Origin: Quillaja saponaria
Lineage: Eukaryota; Streptophyta; Magnoliopsida; Fabales; Quillajaceae
NCBI GenBank assembly: GCA_029379385.1
Contig: CM055611.1
Span: 4,464,001-4,528,000 of the forward strand
Length of the DNA stretch: 64,000 bases
Reading direction: 5' to 3'
Part shown: piece after piece, positions 12,564 to 25,738 of the stretch
Layout of the letters: each line of letters opens with the position of its first letter
Numbering within the stretch: position 1 is the stretch's first letter
Translations under genes and position numbers: made by a program
Notes under the pieces: generated by a model
The model's input: only the letters and a program-made list of their open reading frames with translations
Database searches by the model: none
What the model was told of the DNA's origin: nothing

Positions 12564-15500
12564 ATGGCTCTTCTTCGGAGACCGACTCTTCTTCTAGTCT
12601 TCTTTCCAATGATTTTTTCCACAATCGCTATCAGATCGGTTTTCGGAGAAGAAGAATTCTCGGAGGACTTGCTGCTTAAGCCGTTGCCTGATCGCAAAGT
12701 GCTTGCGCATTTCCATTTCGAAACCAAAACTACTCTCACCAAATCCTATGGTCGTCATCACCACCTCTTTCCCAAAGCTATTTCCCAGCTGGTACGTATT
12801 TGTTTCTCTTGCTTTTACCCTTTGTTTGGTTACTGAGAAAATTTAGGAAGTGGAGTTTAATAGAAACGGAATGTATTGGTTCTTGTTGTCTGGATCAATA
12901 AAATTACATTAGAAGTTGCTTCAACTAAGTGATTAGCTGTTAGTACAATTCTACAGTTAGGGAGGTGGTTTTGTCTACTTATCCAATTTTACTTTCGCGC
13001 CCTTTAATTTTCTTAGTTTCTGAACTTGTTCATCTGAAAAACGAAATACATTCACGCATAATATTTCTAGTGTCACTGAGATTATTTCATTTAATGCCAA
13101 TATGCTATGGACTGATCCCAGCTACTTTAGACTTTAGATAACAAATTAGACTTTAGTTAACAAATCGTGTTGCTAAATTCAACTAAATTTCTTCAAAACT
13201 CAATTAAAATAGCATTTCTTTTAAATGTTTACTCAGTTTACGTTACTCTCAAGATGAAGTTATTCCTTCCATTTCATTGAATACACCAAATTTTGTATTA
13301 TCTAATAAGCAAGTACATGCTTCGATATTCCTGTTCTCTTGCTCATATTTTTCGTACTCTCTAATTTCAATTTGCTTCTGAAAATAAAAGTATTAGTTTG
13401 TGGCAGTTACCCTACTCAAGTAATAGATGACCTTCACATCTTTCAAACAGTGTTAGGGGAGCAAAACTCTTATGGTTATGTCAGAATGTAGTATAGCAAA
13501 TTTTCTCTCTCCCTCTGTCTCTCTGTGGACAAATATAAATGTTACGTGAATGGATTTAACTGTCATATTTGATCATTATTCTCTTCTTCATGACCCTGTG
13601 ATTTTCAAATGCTTAATGGGATATAATTTTTTGCTATATAAAAGAAGAGAGAAGACCATCCTGAAATTAATGCCAGGAACATTCCTAGGAACAAGCATCC
13701 TTCTAAATTTTTGTCTTGGATGTAAGTTATTAAAAAGTGAAATAAAATATAAATAAGAAGTTAGAAATTCCAAATTTATTGTACATTTGGGGTGTGGAAA
13801 AGGAGTGTGGTCAAATCAAATGCCCCCTCTCTTTAATATGCTATGTGCAGGTAGGGCCAAATAGAAGCTAGTCTAGACGATTCTCAAGTCAATTTGATTT
13901 ATGTAAACCTAAGACAATAAATACCAAACATGATTCACCCCCAAATTTCATATCATTGTTATTTTAGTATGAAAAAAGACACATTACTGTAACTTTTTGG
14001 GAATGCGGGTAGTAGATATTCTAGCAATCTTGCAGGTAAGTTTATAGGATTTGAGAGGTGGATCTTCTGAAATGCTAATGACAACTAGTAATCAGATAGG
14101 TAACAAGAAATGAGTGAAATAAAATTCACTTGACTGCTGGAAAGATGATTTTTGGTTCTTTCAGTTAATTGCATTTATCTCTTTTAACTTTCCAATATGT
14201 TGTTGGACATCTCAAAGTAGAATGAACCAATTTGCTGAAAAAAATCATCATTGTGCCTGTACAATGGTACATCCACATGGTAGATCCAAGAACTCCTTCA
14301 TGTCACTAATACCAAAGACCAGCAACAAATTTAGTGGGCTTTCTTTATAGGTCTTGTTAATTTTTCTTTTGCTAATATTTTCTCCCCTTGTTTTTTTTTT
14401 CATCAATTCATTGGCTTTAGAGAACTTGCACTCCTGTATATTTTTTAGAACAAGTGAAACATGAAATTCATGCGCATTTTTGTTATATTTTGAATATTCT
14501 AAATAACTTTTGGATTAGTGTTGGATGGACAGGTTCGAAAATATCATGTTAGGGCTATGGAGTTGTCTTTCACACAAGGTCGGTGGAACTATGGTCGCTG
14601 GGGTGGGTTTGATCCCATATCAAGCCGCAATGCAAAGCCTCCTGGAGTTGAATTGTGGGCAGTCTTTGATGTACCTCAGGATCAGATCGATGCTTCTTGG
14701 AAGAATTTAACCCATTCTCTCTCTGGTCTCTTCTGTGCTTCAATCAACTTCCTAGAGTCCTCAACCTCTTATTCTGCTCCTGAATGGGGCTTTCCACCAG
14801 CATTAGGCAGTTTGAAGTATGGGACATTGCCACGTGAGGCTGTTTGCACTGAGAACCTAACTCCTTGGTTGAAGCTCCTTCCATGTCGAGACAAAGCTGG
14901 GCTTTCTGCATTATTGGACAGACCATCTATCTACAGAGGTTTTTACCACTCTCAGCGATTGCGTTTGACTACATCTGATTCTGGTTCAGGGGGGATTGAT
15001 TCCCAAATTGTACTAGAACAATCCCTTACCATCGTTCTTCAGCCTAATTTTCAAGGAGCTAGTACAACCTATGCCAGTGTAACAAATGTACAACCAAGCT
15101 GGTCTTTGAGTTCAATTTTTGGGAGTAAAATCAGTGGAAGATGTGTTCTTGCCAAGTCTAGTAATGTTTATATTCAGCTTGAGAGGGGTCTTGTTCGCTG
15201 AACTTGAGAATCTGTGCAAAGATAATTTCATATCTGGGCTTAATGATATAGATCCTGATGGTTTGAGGACTAACCCTGGCTTTGAATTGTCTATTGGCCC
15301 TGACAGGGTGCATAACGAAGTGAATAGCTTGCATAACAAGGGCTTGTCCATTGTTTATGAATATTCTGTTGAGAAGCATAGTAATACTGAGCCATTTGAT
15401 CTAGGCCTTAATTGGAAGCTGCCTGTAGTTTGGTCGTCTCCACAGGCACCCTTACATGCTAGTAGGTTTTTAATGGGGAGTGGGAATGAAAGGGGCGCTA

Positions 15501-16948
15501 TTGCAATCTCCTTAAAATCAACAGAATTGTCTGAGGGTTTCCTAGATGCTGATATTGTTGATGAGAGGTGTAAGTTGCAAGTTGATGTTTTCCAGGTGGT
15601 GCCTTGGTATATTAAGGTATATTACCATACTCTACAATTGTTTGTTGATGAACATCCTCAAGCAGTCAAAGATTTTGTAGAGAGGATACATGTTTCACCT
15701 TCTGAAGACAAGGAATCACCTGGGGTGATGGAGCTGGTCCTTAAACTTCCTTGTGATGTGAAATCAGCTGCTTTAACCTTGGAGTTTGATAAGGTTTGTC
15801 CAAGTTTTTCTTTTAACTAATTAAGTTGCTTTCCAGCATTATCTTCAATGTTAATTGGTTGAATCACAGCATCTAATTAATTCTTCCGTAGATTTATTTG
15901 CTACAGCCTCAGAAGAGTTCATCTAATTAGTTCTTCCATAAAAACTTGGGAGCCAGACTGCTATGCAAATCCATAGAGGTCAAATACCCATGCATGAGTC
16001 TGAACTTTTCATTTTTCGGTATGGGACTGATAACCTACAAAGCATTCAATGTCCAAAACTCCAAATTCTGAAACAAGAAAAAAAAAAATGCTATGTAGCA
16101 TTTAGGATAATGAGAGATAGTTATCTTGAGAGAAAGCCAATTGTCTGCATTTGCCAGACTATCCTTTTGAGTCACCTAAAAAGTGGAGTCCCCTTATCCA
16201 TTCTGGACAGGCTTAGCTTCCAAAGCCAAAGGGTAATGCATGGAAAGTCTCAGGTAAAAAGTACTAAGCATCCTGTCCTTTTAGGATTTTTTTTCTCAAG
16301 GAGAATTTTCTGCTATCAACGATTACTTTGTCAACTGAATTTGTGCTGATTCCTAGCTGTGTTAAATCTTATAAGGAGACTTGAACAAATAGTATGAAGA
16401 AAGATTACATGAGCAGCCTCTGAAGCTGTACATCTGCTATAATCAGTTGTTTCGTGAAATTAATTTAAATTTATGTTTTATGTCTTATGTTTTCTGTTAC
16501 GCAAATATCAAAATGTGTTCCTACAACCCCTTGTGAAGAAAGCAAGTGTTCTTCCAACTCAAAGTGAAAGTCATATCCAAGAAAGTGGCTGAGAGAAAAA
16601 ATAGAAATTAGTGAACATGAAATCAGATCTCAGACTGTATAATGAAGTTGCAAAAGTAGCTTCTTCTTTTTTTTCTTTTTTTTTTTTCATTGGAAAATTG
16701 ATTCTTGCTTCAGCATCCTGTCAAATCTTATTGGATGATCAATTCCTGGTATTGCATTTAAGTGTTTAAGTGAATTTGAAATCAATAACACAGAGGAAGA
16801 GATGGTGGCCATTTTTTCTCATCACCTAAAAAGGAAATTGTGAATTTGGTCCTGAAACTGAGTACAAATCAAACCCTCTAGGAACAGGATAGTAGGGTGG
16901 ATTTTAATGGCATATCAAAGTGATTTGGGTAACCTAATTCATGTAGGT

Positions 16949-17085
16949 GGTTGTCAAGACCTGAGTAGTCCAGCAGCACCTGGTATCCTGCTTATCTTGG
17001 AGGTCAAGGGTCGACTCTCCTAGAAGGCCTACTTGGGGTTTATTCCTCCTTTGCCCACCCCGATAAAAATAAAAAATAAAAAAAA
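16949..17085 (+). mobile_element. SINE in PIG-T intron 2 with 10-bp target-site duplication
   Basis: Perfect 10-bp repeats TCATGTAGGT at 16939-16948 and 17086-17095 flank a 137-bp insert. The insert has an A-box-like TAGTCCAGCAGC, a B-box-like GGGTCGACTCTCC and an A-rich tail (AAAAATAAAAAATAAAAAAAA). These are the hallmarks of a retroposed tRNA-derived SINE. Confidence 0.7.
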
Positions 17086-18688
17086 TCATGTAGGTAGTTA
17101 ATAAAAATAAGGGTGTTTCTGGTATGAAAAGTTTTTGCAGTTCTGCCACATTCATGCTTTCAAGTGTATTATAGATTAGCTTGTCAGAATTGGTTATGAA
17201 TTGGTCAAGGAAAGATGTTTCATCATTATTAAATGTAATCCTGTTGAAGTGCTAAATGTGCATTCACCGTCTAACTCTATAGTCACTATTTAGTGAATGG
17301 ATATTGAAATAAAACATTGGGGCTTTTGAGTAAAAGAAGCACTAGCTGATTTGGCAATGATGAAGTCAGATGCATTCTTTGCCAGAATAACTGATACACT
17401 TTTTTGTTTCAACTAGGAGCAATTAATAAGATGTAATCACTAATTGTTCTGGAAAACTGGGGAACTTTTTTTATTTTTCTTTTCCTTCCCAAAACTCCTT
17501 CTATTGCTTGAACAAAACCCGTTGCATTCTTACTCATGATTGATGGAAAGAAAAAGCCTAGAATTGAAGGTCAAAATGGTTACACAAAATGGACATGAAT
17601 AACAAGGATCAAGGGGTGTGAAAGAAGGACAAGTAAAACTAGGGTTTTGGCAAACAAGTACATGTGAAGGAAGAAGCAAATTATTATCTCTAGAACAAAT
17701 AAAATGGAGGAACATTCCAAATGGATGGTGAAGAAACCATGCAATCATTTAATAGCTGTGACACTAACACAATTACACTAACACTGGGTTACTTTCCGTC
17801 TGCTGATCTTTTGTTTTATTTTTTATATTAAAATCAACTAGTTGGAAAACCTTTTTCCAATTTTTCATTAGGAGATATGTTGCTTGAACTTAAATTGTAC
17901 ATATGAAAAATGTAAATAGTTTTCACACTGAATGATCCCTTATTGTCTCACTACTGACCTGTGTTATGGTACTGAAGCTTCTTTTAGTTATTAAGTTTCT
18001 TGACTTTACATGTATTTTTCCCCGCTATTCAGTGAAAACGACATTCTAGTATGGAACAATATCACTGCATTTGTCTGCATAAAATGTTAAAATTATTTTA
18101 TCTAAAATGTGAAAGTGAAATGGGTGCAAGCTGCACTGAAGCCACCTAATTACATCCCACACTAAGGGATTCTTCTAAACTAGATGCTACAATGTATATA
18201 CTTTCTAATCTAGAAGTTTAATAAACTTATTTATTGTTTCTGTTGGTTTTTGTAGGGATTTTTGCACATAGATGAATATCCTCCAGATGCTAATCAAGGG
18301 TTTGACATTCCTTCAGCCATAATTAGCTTTCCTGACTTCCACTCGAGAATGCAATTTCATGATAACTCCTTGAGCAAGTCACCCATTATATCAAAATTTC
18401 AGGTAATACTCATCTGTATGGTGCATGGGAGGTACTTGACCTCACAACTCATTGGTTGGAGGTTAAGGTTTATAAAGTTGCTTACTTACAAGTGAGTCCT
18501 AAACCCCTATTTATAGTACTCCACCTCCTTAGACAACGGTGGAGATTTATTATATCCAACGATTAGTACTAGCCTTCTAGAGTTCTCCTAGAAAATATTT
18601 TGATATTTATACAACCTCTAGAAACATCTAAACTTACTAGAACTATGTACAAGTTTATAGAGTATTTCATATTTTTCCAAATCCTCTA

Positions 18689-18726
18689 GAACTTTCTGGA
18701 ACATTCTGAAACCTTCTAGAACATTC
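18689..18726. promoter_or_regulatory. Phased heat-shock-element array in PIG-T intron 3
   Basis: Eight alternating GAA/TTC units in exact 5-bp phase: GAA 18689, TTC 18694, GAA 18699, TTC 18704, AAA 18709 (the one mismatch), TTC 18714, GAA 18719, TTC 18724. This is the binding pattern of heat-shock factor trimers. It lies in the 394-bp intron 3, in sequence that also repeats CTAGAA/TTCTAG words and may be part of an inserted LTR or other element. Function is inferred from the pattern only. Confidence 0.55.
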
Positions 18727-20247
18727 TATGTTCTAGGAGGAGAAGGTATATTAGTTTTAATACACACTAACTCAATCATCTGAATCTGTGATGCAGGAAA
18801 AGAGTCCTGCTCTATCATACACGGAAGTTTTACTTGTACCCTTGACAACTCCTGATTTTAGTATGCCTTACAATGTCCTGACAATTACTTGCACGGTTTT
18901 TGCATTATACTTTGGATCTTTGCTAAATGTACTTCGAAGGCGTGTTGAAGAGGAGGAAAGATATCTAACAAGTGAAGGTAAATCTAGTATCTTGAATTGT
19001 CTAGTTTCTGGAACACTATAAAAATTAAAGCTTGTAAATTGATAAATAGGCAACTGTATACCATGGTTATAATTATGACAAAAAACTAAAGTAAAAATTA
19101 AAATAATAAACTAAAGGTCATTCTCAGATAAATCCACGAATGCTAAGAAGCAGTATGGAGCACTTTAGAATCAGGATCCAAGAACTCTCACACCCAAAAG
19201 TTCATATTTTATGAAGCATGGACATGGACAAGCATGGAGCATGGGTGAACGCATTAATGTGCTTGTCCAAGTAAAATAATAATATTTGAAGATTTGGACA
19301 CTTGTTAGATGGGGTTTCATATAGCTCAATGCAGTTTGACATGGATCCACATTTTATTTTCCTTTTAACTGTCAATTACATCAAAGTCCCAGGAGCAAAA
19401 AGGTAAAGAACAGCGGGAATTAAAAGAAGGGGGGAGGGGGTTAATGGAGGATAGCTTCAGAGAAACCCTGAATTTGTACTGTTGCCAGAGCCAAGGGACT
19501 GGAATTTACTACCACTCATGGAGCTAAAGAGATCATTATACCCAACTTGTGCTCTTTTAATGCCCCTTCAATCTTGGTGCTTCCACATTGGCAGAAATTC
19601 TGGCACCAAGCGCCTTCTTGTGTCCCTCACTGTTGTTGGTATTGGCTTGCCTTGCTGCCATTATGATTCTTGCTACATAGAAAGAGACTTTGGTTAGGTA
19701 ATTTAGTATTAATGGGTTTCCTATAGTGAATATAGAGAGACCACCAGGAATAGTTATTTATTTGATAATACAGCAGCTAATCAACCCCATTCATGGTGGG
19801 TTTTACATGCAGAAAAACTGTAATAGTGTTTTACACTAGAATTATTCACTATCTGACCTAACTACCTAAGATCAAACCTTGCAGGGATACATAATTCTCT
19901 TCTTGGTTGTGCTCAAATTTTCCTGTCTGCTAAACTGTTGTGCCCAGATTATCAAAAACACCTCTAATGATTCTTATATTAATCTCTGTGATCTGTAAGC
20001 GCAACATGTACCTATTCAATGTTCTTGTACCTAGCTCTGATATCATTGTTTTATTGTTTTGCTTGCACCAGCCAACAGAATACGTTTGGTTCCTTGGCGA
20101 CTATCTAAATTGTTTGCCAAACTTAGAGGGAGACCATGGGAATCCCCTCAGCCACCACTATCAGCTTCGTCCTCCTTCAGCCCGAAACTGATTCTCTGAG
20201 TCATCTTTGTTACAGGAATTGCTGTGGTATGGCAATACTACCAGTGA

Positions 20248-23200
20248 TACCATTTAATTATTGTATTCTTAAGTGTACAGTATGTGCCAATTACATATCA
20301 GTGTACAATATGAGCCCTCACTACAAAGGACCTCTTCACTGTATATGTGCGAGTATGTTTCTTCCTAATTGATCAAAAGAACCCCTGATTTTGCCACTAG
20401 GGTAGATTCAATACATGATCACCGTTAGCAAATTGACTGGCTTGTGAATTTTGACATTTACTTTTACATTGTAATAATTAATAGAAATCCTGGTACGTAA
20501 GATTTATTTCTTATGATATGACATACAAACCCTGTTTCACTTGTAGCAATTATTTTTGGTACAGCTTGATTGTTATTATGTCTCCTGATTTGTATCAGTT
20601 TTTCAATAGTCACTCAAAATTACACTTTTAAGCTAATCGTAAGAGTTCATTGTAATGATGTGTCAATCATAAACAGTACTTGCAGTTTTGATTGCATGTC
20701 TTGTACTGGACACAGACCCCATGAAAATATTCAACCATGAAGTACACATGGTAAGATCTTTCGTTTGTTTAAACTCAAATTGCAAACATATGATTGTGTC
20801 TACGTCTAATTAATTATGAACATAGAAGTTTTCAAGAATTTACAAGTGTATTTGCATTCTCATTTCACACATTATTTTTATAGGTTGGCAGTAGGCGATT
20901 AAAAACCCACCACCAAAAAGGAAAAGGAAAACAAAATATTAGATAGCTGGCTTAAGGAAAAAGAAAACGTTAAGAAAGAAAAAATATTAATAAGAAGTAA
21001 AAAAATCATTTTATCCTCAATCCAACTCATGTGACTGCATGTAAATTGGGTGTGTAATTTGTTGCAGGAGTCGTTTCCCTTCCCAGGATTATCTGTGCAA
21101 GGCCAATAAAATTGTAAGGGTCAAAAAATTTGTTCTGTTGAATGGCAGTAAATTTGCTAACTGGCAACCATTAAAGTATTTAGAAAGCCCTTATCTTGTC
21201 AAGAGCCTTAGCTCAAACAGCAACCGGTGTTCGGAAAATGCTTGGTAAGGCCGAGGTTCAAGGTTAAACTATCAAAAACAAAATATTTAGGTTTGAGAAG
21301 CCAAACTTGTACAAAGCAAAAATCAGAAAGAAAAGAAAAAGGAAAAGAAAAAGAAAAAAAAGAAGCTCTTCCCTTCCCTTGAAATAAAGAGACCATTTTT
21401 CTGTTTCGAAAGACCGAGAGAGTGCAAAATAAATCAGAACATGCTCATACCTCACTTATTTTGAACTTCTTCAATAGGATGACATCTTCAAGCAGTTGCT
21501 TTCTCTTGTGATTTTCCATAAATTTAAAGTAGATCTTCAACTTGCATATTATTTGATAAAAAGTTGTAGCAGCTAGCCTATTCTTGTAAATAATACATAT
21601 GAAGCAAGTACAACAGTTGTCATCGATTTTAATACCTTATATGCTACTATAATCAGTCTAAGCATCTACCTGAGTTGTTTTCCCTCAACTTTTCATTCTT
21701 GAGCTGCATACCTCCTCCGTTGCTTCCAATATCCTCATCTTCCATTACTTTGCAAATCCCATTTACGGCATCTTACGTGCTCCAGGAAAATCACAAGTCA
21801 ATCTTGAAAAGGGTAAAATAAAAAACCAAATTCTCCTCACATATAATGACAAGTAGCAGTAAAAGAAATATACAATATTATAACAAAACTTGCTAGTTAT
21901 CAGTAGAGTGATCAAACAAAGAAGGTCATAAGTTTAAAGTCCCCTGGCACCTCATATTCTGGTATACTGCTAACCTTGTGCCTCCCTGTCTCTCAAACCA
22001 TGAATTTCACATTCAAAAATCAAGGCCAGTCATTTTTGTATCCCTTTTTTTTTTTTTCTGGTCTGCTTCCCAGACATTGTGCCAACTATTCCCTTATTTT
22101 AAGTTATATACTTTTATTACATTACATTATAATATTATATATAGTTCATTCTGAAAGCATAAATATTCAAATATCCACTATGGCCATATTTTCTATAGGA
22201 AACAATATTCACCAGCCATTTTCTGATATGTCCACACCCACAAAATGCAGTACGTTTCAAGAAGCTACAGCCTACCATAAAAAAAAATGACAGATTAAAC
22301 TGAGCAATCTACTGGAGATGAAACCCTAAATTGGTAGAAACCTGGATAATGTGATGTCTGTATAAACATGAATCAAATATCCCCTGTTTTGGATTTAGTC
22401 TATAAGCTGAAGGCTGTAAGAACATAACAAGAAATAAAGGACCCTCACACCAAACTTGGATGAAAAAAGAAATGAACACAGTGAAGTTTCTGAAAGTCTT
22501 AGAACTTATATGTCTTACATTACATCTTAAAAAATATAAGTGTGTGCATGTTTATGTGCATTTTGAATGACAAACGTTTTGGCATACGACCAGTCGACCA
22601 CTAATAGTGATAGATGCAGAGCTACATGTGAGTTAAGGTATCTAAACGTACTGAAAAGTTCTTTTCATCCCATGTAGGGGAATGAATTGAATTAAAAAGA
22701 AGATAGTAATCATATTACTAGTAAATGTGAATGCTTGATTGAAATTATACTCAATAAGTTCCACATAACTAATATAAGAGATTACTAGTTGATTAACCAG
22801 TACAATGCTTAAATGATAAATGGTTTTGAAATCCAGGACTTGGCAGACAAAGAATTGTATTTTCTTCACCAGTTTTAAATTTCAGGACAACAAATCATTA
22901 GTCTGTCTGATCTTCTTTGCAATAGTTTCTTGACTATGGCACTCTAGGTGTTTTTCTTTTCTTTGTAACATTTGCAACAAAACTTAGATTCTTAAAGTTT
23001 TATGAATAGAAAGAAGTAAGAACTATAACCTTCTACTCCATTGGATTTGTCCTCAGCCTATTAATTTGGAAGCAAACATCCAGATACACAAATCTGGAAC
23101 AAAGCAATACACAATTAATCTATTTATTCTGTAACAGATGGTGAAGGTACTTAAGCTCTTGTACAATAAGTTTCCTAGCCATTCCGAATTTCAGATATAA

Positions 23201-23688
23201 TGCTTCATTCAACAATCAATTACAAATAAGTTGCTACTACAAACAATTTCTGTTAAACCAAACAGAAATTTGCATACAATATATATATATATTCCAAAAA
23301 ACACAAATAATTTGAAAACAAAATAAACTCTTTTTAATACTAAATGTCCCCAAGAGCTATATACATATAAAACCATAAAGAGTTCAAGTTTTCTTCTCCT
23401 ATCCGCAATATATCAGAAAACAAACCTGAGCATGAAATACCCATTAATAGAATGAATTTGAACAAAACCTAGAACCCACTAAAAGTAAACAAACTTTGTT
23501 CAAGAATGAGGAGAAAAAGGGACTTACTTTTATTTCCAACTTTGCAGAGCTTGCCATCAACAATAAGCGCGTCAAGGTTCATCTTTCCCAGTAGACAATC
23601 CTTTAGCTGAGAAGAAAGAAAGCAAAGACTTCCATGTAACAGAGGAATACTTCTGTTTCCCGTTATGAATGTGTTTTAGTGAACAGAA
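20248..23688. other. Intergenic region between PIG-T and the UBA/PUB relic
   Basis: Includes the probable PIG-T 3' UTR, a tRNA-like fragment near 21205-21270, a purine-rich tract on the plus strand at 21318-21365, a (TA)n run near 23279-23290 and two exon-like segments on the minus strand (listed separately). No intact gene was found. Confidence 0.55.
21670..23606 (-). other. Two exon-like segments that splice in frame (unrecognised)
   Basis: On the minus strand 23606-23528 lies between TTCTCAG and GTAAGT, and 21771-21670 lies between ACGTAAG and GTAGAT. Joined, they leave one open frame of about 60 residues that includes MNLDALIVDGKLCKVGNK followed by a Glu/Asn/Gly-rich stretch (MEDEDIGSNGGG). 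A third open segment, 21540-21446, ends at a good donor (GAG|GTATGA) but does not join in frame. No family is recognised. It could be part of an expressed gene facing away from the UBA/PUB relic, 83 bp from its start, or a chance pattern. Confidence 0.25.
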
Positions 23689-25460
23689 ATGGATGTTTCA
23701 GAAGTGAACAAAATATTCCTTGAAGAACTTGAAACTAATGGGATTTCCACAGGCATGGGCAATACGAGCACTTCATTATCTGGTTGGTTTGTTTTTGAGA
23801 TACAATTTCATGTGCACGCATCCACTGTCATTTGTGTGAGTGTTGGATTGGTTCTTGTTACTTGATGGATTTTCTATTCTTGCGTTAATTCTTTTCACTT
23901 ACCCTGAATAGTGAAGGTTTTAAATGTTGAGTATAGCTATGAAACAGATGACAGATAGGGGTGAGGACACTGAGACCTCTCTATAAGTGAGCATGAAATG
24001 TTCCTTGTATATAAATAATTAAGTCAGTGACTGTCTCTGCAAGAGTGTTATTTTGCTTATTTTCAAGTAGGTATTCGTTCTTACTTCGCTAGTTAAGCAC
24101 GTACTATTATTTAGACTACAGAAAAATGTTTTAAGGAGATTGATCTCTTGTTAAGAATCATGTATTATTAGTCTATGGACACATTACATTTCTGCTTAGG
24201 CCAACAGACTATTAAGATGTAAAGTTAATTGATACAGTGGTTGAGATAACAAATTAATGATGGAAAACGGTTTAATTATTTGGTAAACTTTGAAGTACAA
24301 GTTTATGTAGATAAGACAGTTCAAATAAGGTTTTTTGTCTTTTATATGCATTCAGACATTAAATATGCTACTTGTCCAAATATAAGTTTCATATAGAGAG
24401 TCTTTTGGAATTCAATTCTTTTCTCTTCATAGTGCAAGGTTCATTTTTATAAGCAAGTTTTTAACAATTTCTCAGCTCTGACAGAAAACATTTTTCTCAG
24501 TTCTGACAGAAAGGTCCAAAACATATTCCATAGCTTACTAGATTGCTTTTATATGATATTCTAGTCTTGCTACACTTCTGTTATATATTTTACTCCCACT
24601 AACCTTTGTTTTATGATACTTTTGCTTGTATTTTGGTTTAGAGTGATGGTGCCAAAGTTAAAGTGCCTTTGAGACGCTTTTGGTTTATGTTGCTAACAAT
24701 CCCATTGAGGAAAAATACAGGAAGATTGGACTTAGTAACCCATTTTTCCAGAAGCATTTTTTTGACTGATCCTATGATTTAATTCTCCGGTATGTACGAA
24801 GGGGGTTTCAATTTAGTATAAGAGTAGCCAACCGCAAATAGATGAGATGAGAACTTGATATTAGAGCTACACCTGTGTTTGATGGCTCCTTAAGGGTCAT
24901 TTGTGGTGTTTTCTTTGTTGCTTTTGCTGGAGAAGGTACCTTGCACATGCTGAAATGGTGAGTTGTATTCGTTGATGTTTACTGTGACCAGGATTGTAGT
25001 CTTCAGTTGCCAGTGCTATTGGAACTTGTCTTTGAGCAATACTGTCAAGGACTGCACCAATTTGGTGTGGGGAGAGGAATTCAATGTACATTTCTCTAAT
25101 ATCTTTTCTTAACAGAAGCAGGCTTCAGTTATAGGTTGCTTCAGGGTGGAATTGTTGTCAGCATTTCCAAACACATTATTGGGCTTGCTTATTTATCCTC
25201 GCAACAAACCTGAAGAAGGGTTCAACAAACACTACTGAATCATTCATTGTGTTGTTATATGTTTTCTTTGACCCTATATCATATCCATGTAACTTATTAA
25301 CAGGTGAAGAGGTTGGGATGTCAAATGGAAGTGCGAAGTTTCTTGAGCTCTGTGGATTTGAGAGAATGGGATTGGGAGATGATTACTTTGTATGTTCCTT
25401 GTGACAAGTTCAACATGACAACTACTAAACTCAGCTGGGTCTTTGTTAAGGTCTGCAATG
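23689..25460 (+). pseudogene. Broken UBA/PUB-domain protein gene
   Basis: Three patches match plant proteins that carry an N-terminal UBA domain (ubiquitin binding) and a C-terminal PUB domain (p97/CDC48 binding), such as Arabidopsis At1g04850 as I recall it. ATG 23689 gives MDVSEVNKIFLEELET; an extra A at 23737-23738 then shifts to MGFPQAWAIRALHY, the UBA signature. At 24660-24760 a frame reads AFETLLVYVANNPIEEKYRK and IGLSNPFFQK, the start of PUB, but it lacks the few residues usually seen before AxNP, and it is followed by TGA. At 25303-25480 come KFLELCGFER and, in another frame, LYVPCDKFNM, the end of PUB. Repeated frame changes and stops show a dead gene. Exons between 23800 and 24640 could not be placed. 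Confidence 0.6.
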
Positions 25461-25738
25461 ACAAATCCCTTCTTTGGAGTTTTAAGTACTTAGGTTTGCG
25501 ATTTAAGTATTCACCTTGTTAGTCATTGACCAATATTGTTAACTTTTCTTTCAGATTATTCAGATTCTGGAAGCTCTTTCCTGTTTCTAGCTAGATTCCA
25601 TGCAACTCATTCAGCTTTTGAATGAGTTTTATCGGAGGTACCCTTAAGAAAATGGTATACACTACAAACTAATGTAGCATTGCAGAAAAATACATAATTC
25701 TAATATACAGATCAAGAACAGAAGTAAACTTATCAAAC

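Larger units (their letters stand above)
12564..20247 (+). pseudogene. PIGT: GPI transamidase subunit PIG-T (Gpi16), with one frameshift and one late stop
   Basis: PIG-T is an ER-membrane subunit of the GPI transamidase, which swaps a C-terminal propeptide for a GPI anchor. Exons: 12564-12791, 14533-15793, 18256-18402, 18797-18977 and 20072-20247, all with GT-AG junctions in matching phase, giving about 663 residues, near the family length. Signal peptide at residues 1-28, then KPLPDRKVLAHFHFE, ELSFTQGRWNY, GVELWAVFDVP, CTENLTPWLKLLPCRDKAGL and SIYRGFYHSQRL, all typical of Gpi16. A membrane helix lies in exon 4 (around [15 protein letters not shown]) and a second hydrophobic stretch in exon 5. 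An extra C at 15196 breaks exon 2 (GLV-AELENL expected). In exon 5, TGA at 20197-20199 replaces a likely Arg (AGA) 16 codons before the natural stop at 20245, removing the last helix. In a usually single-copy, essential gene this suggests sequence error, or a decayed duplicate. Confidence 0.9.

Noticed and set aside
21205..21275. tRNA-like sequence with TTAGCTCAAACAGCAACC
   Set aside because: The B box is poor (AGGTTCAAGGTT) and no cloverleaf forms; too weak to call.
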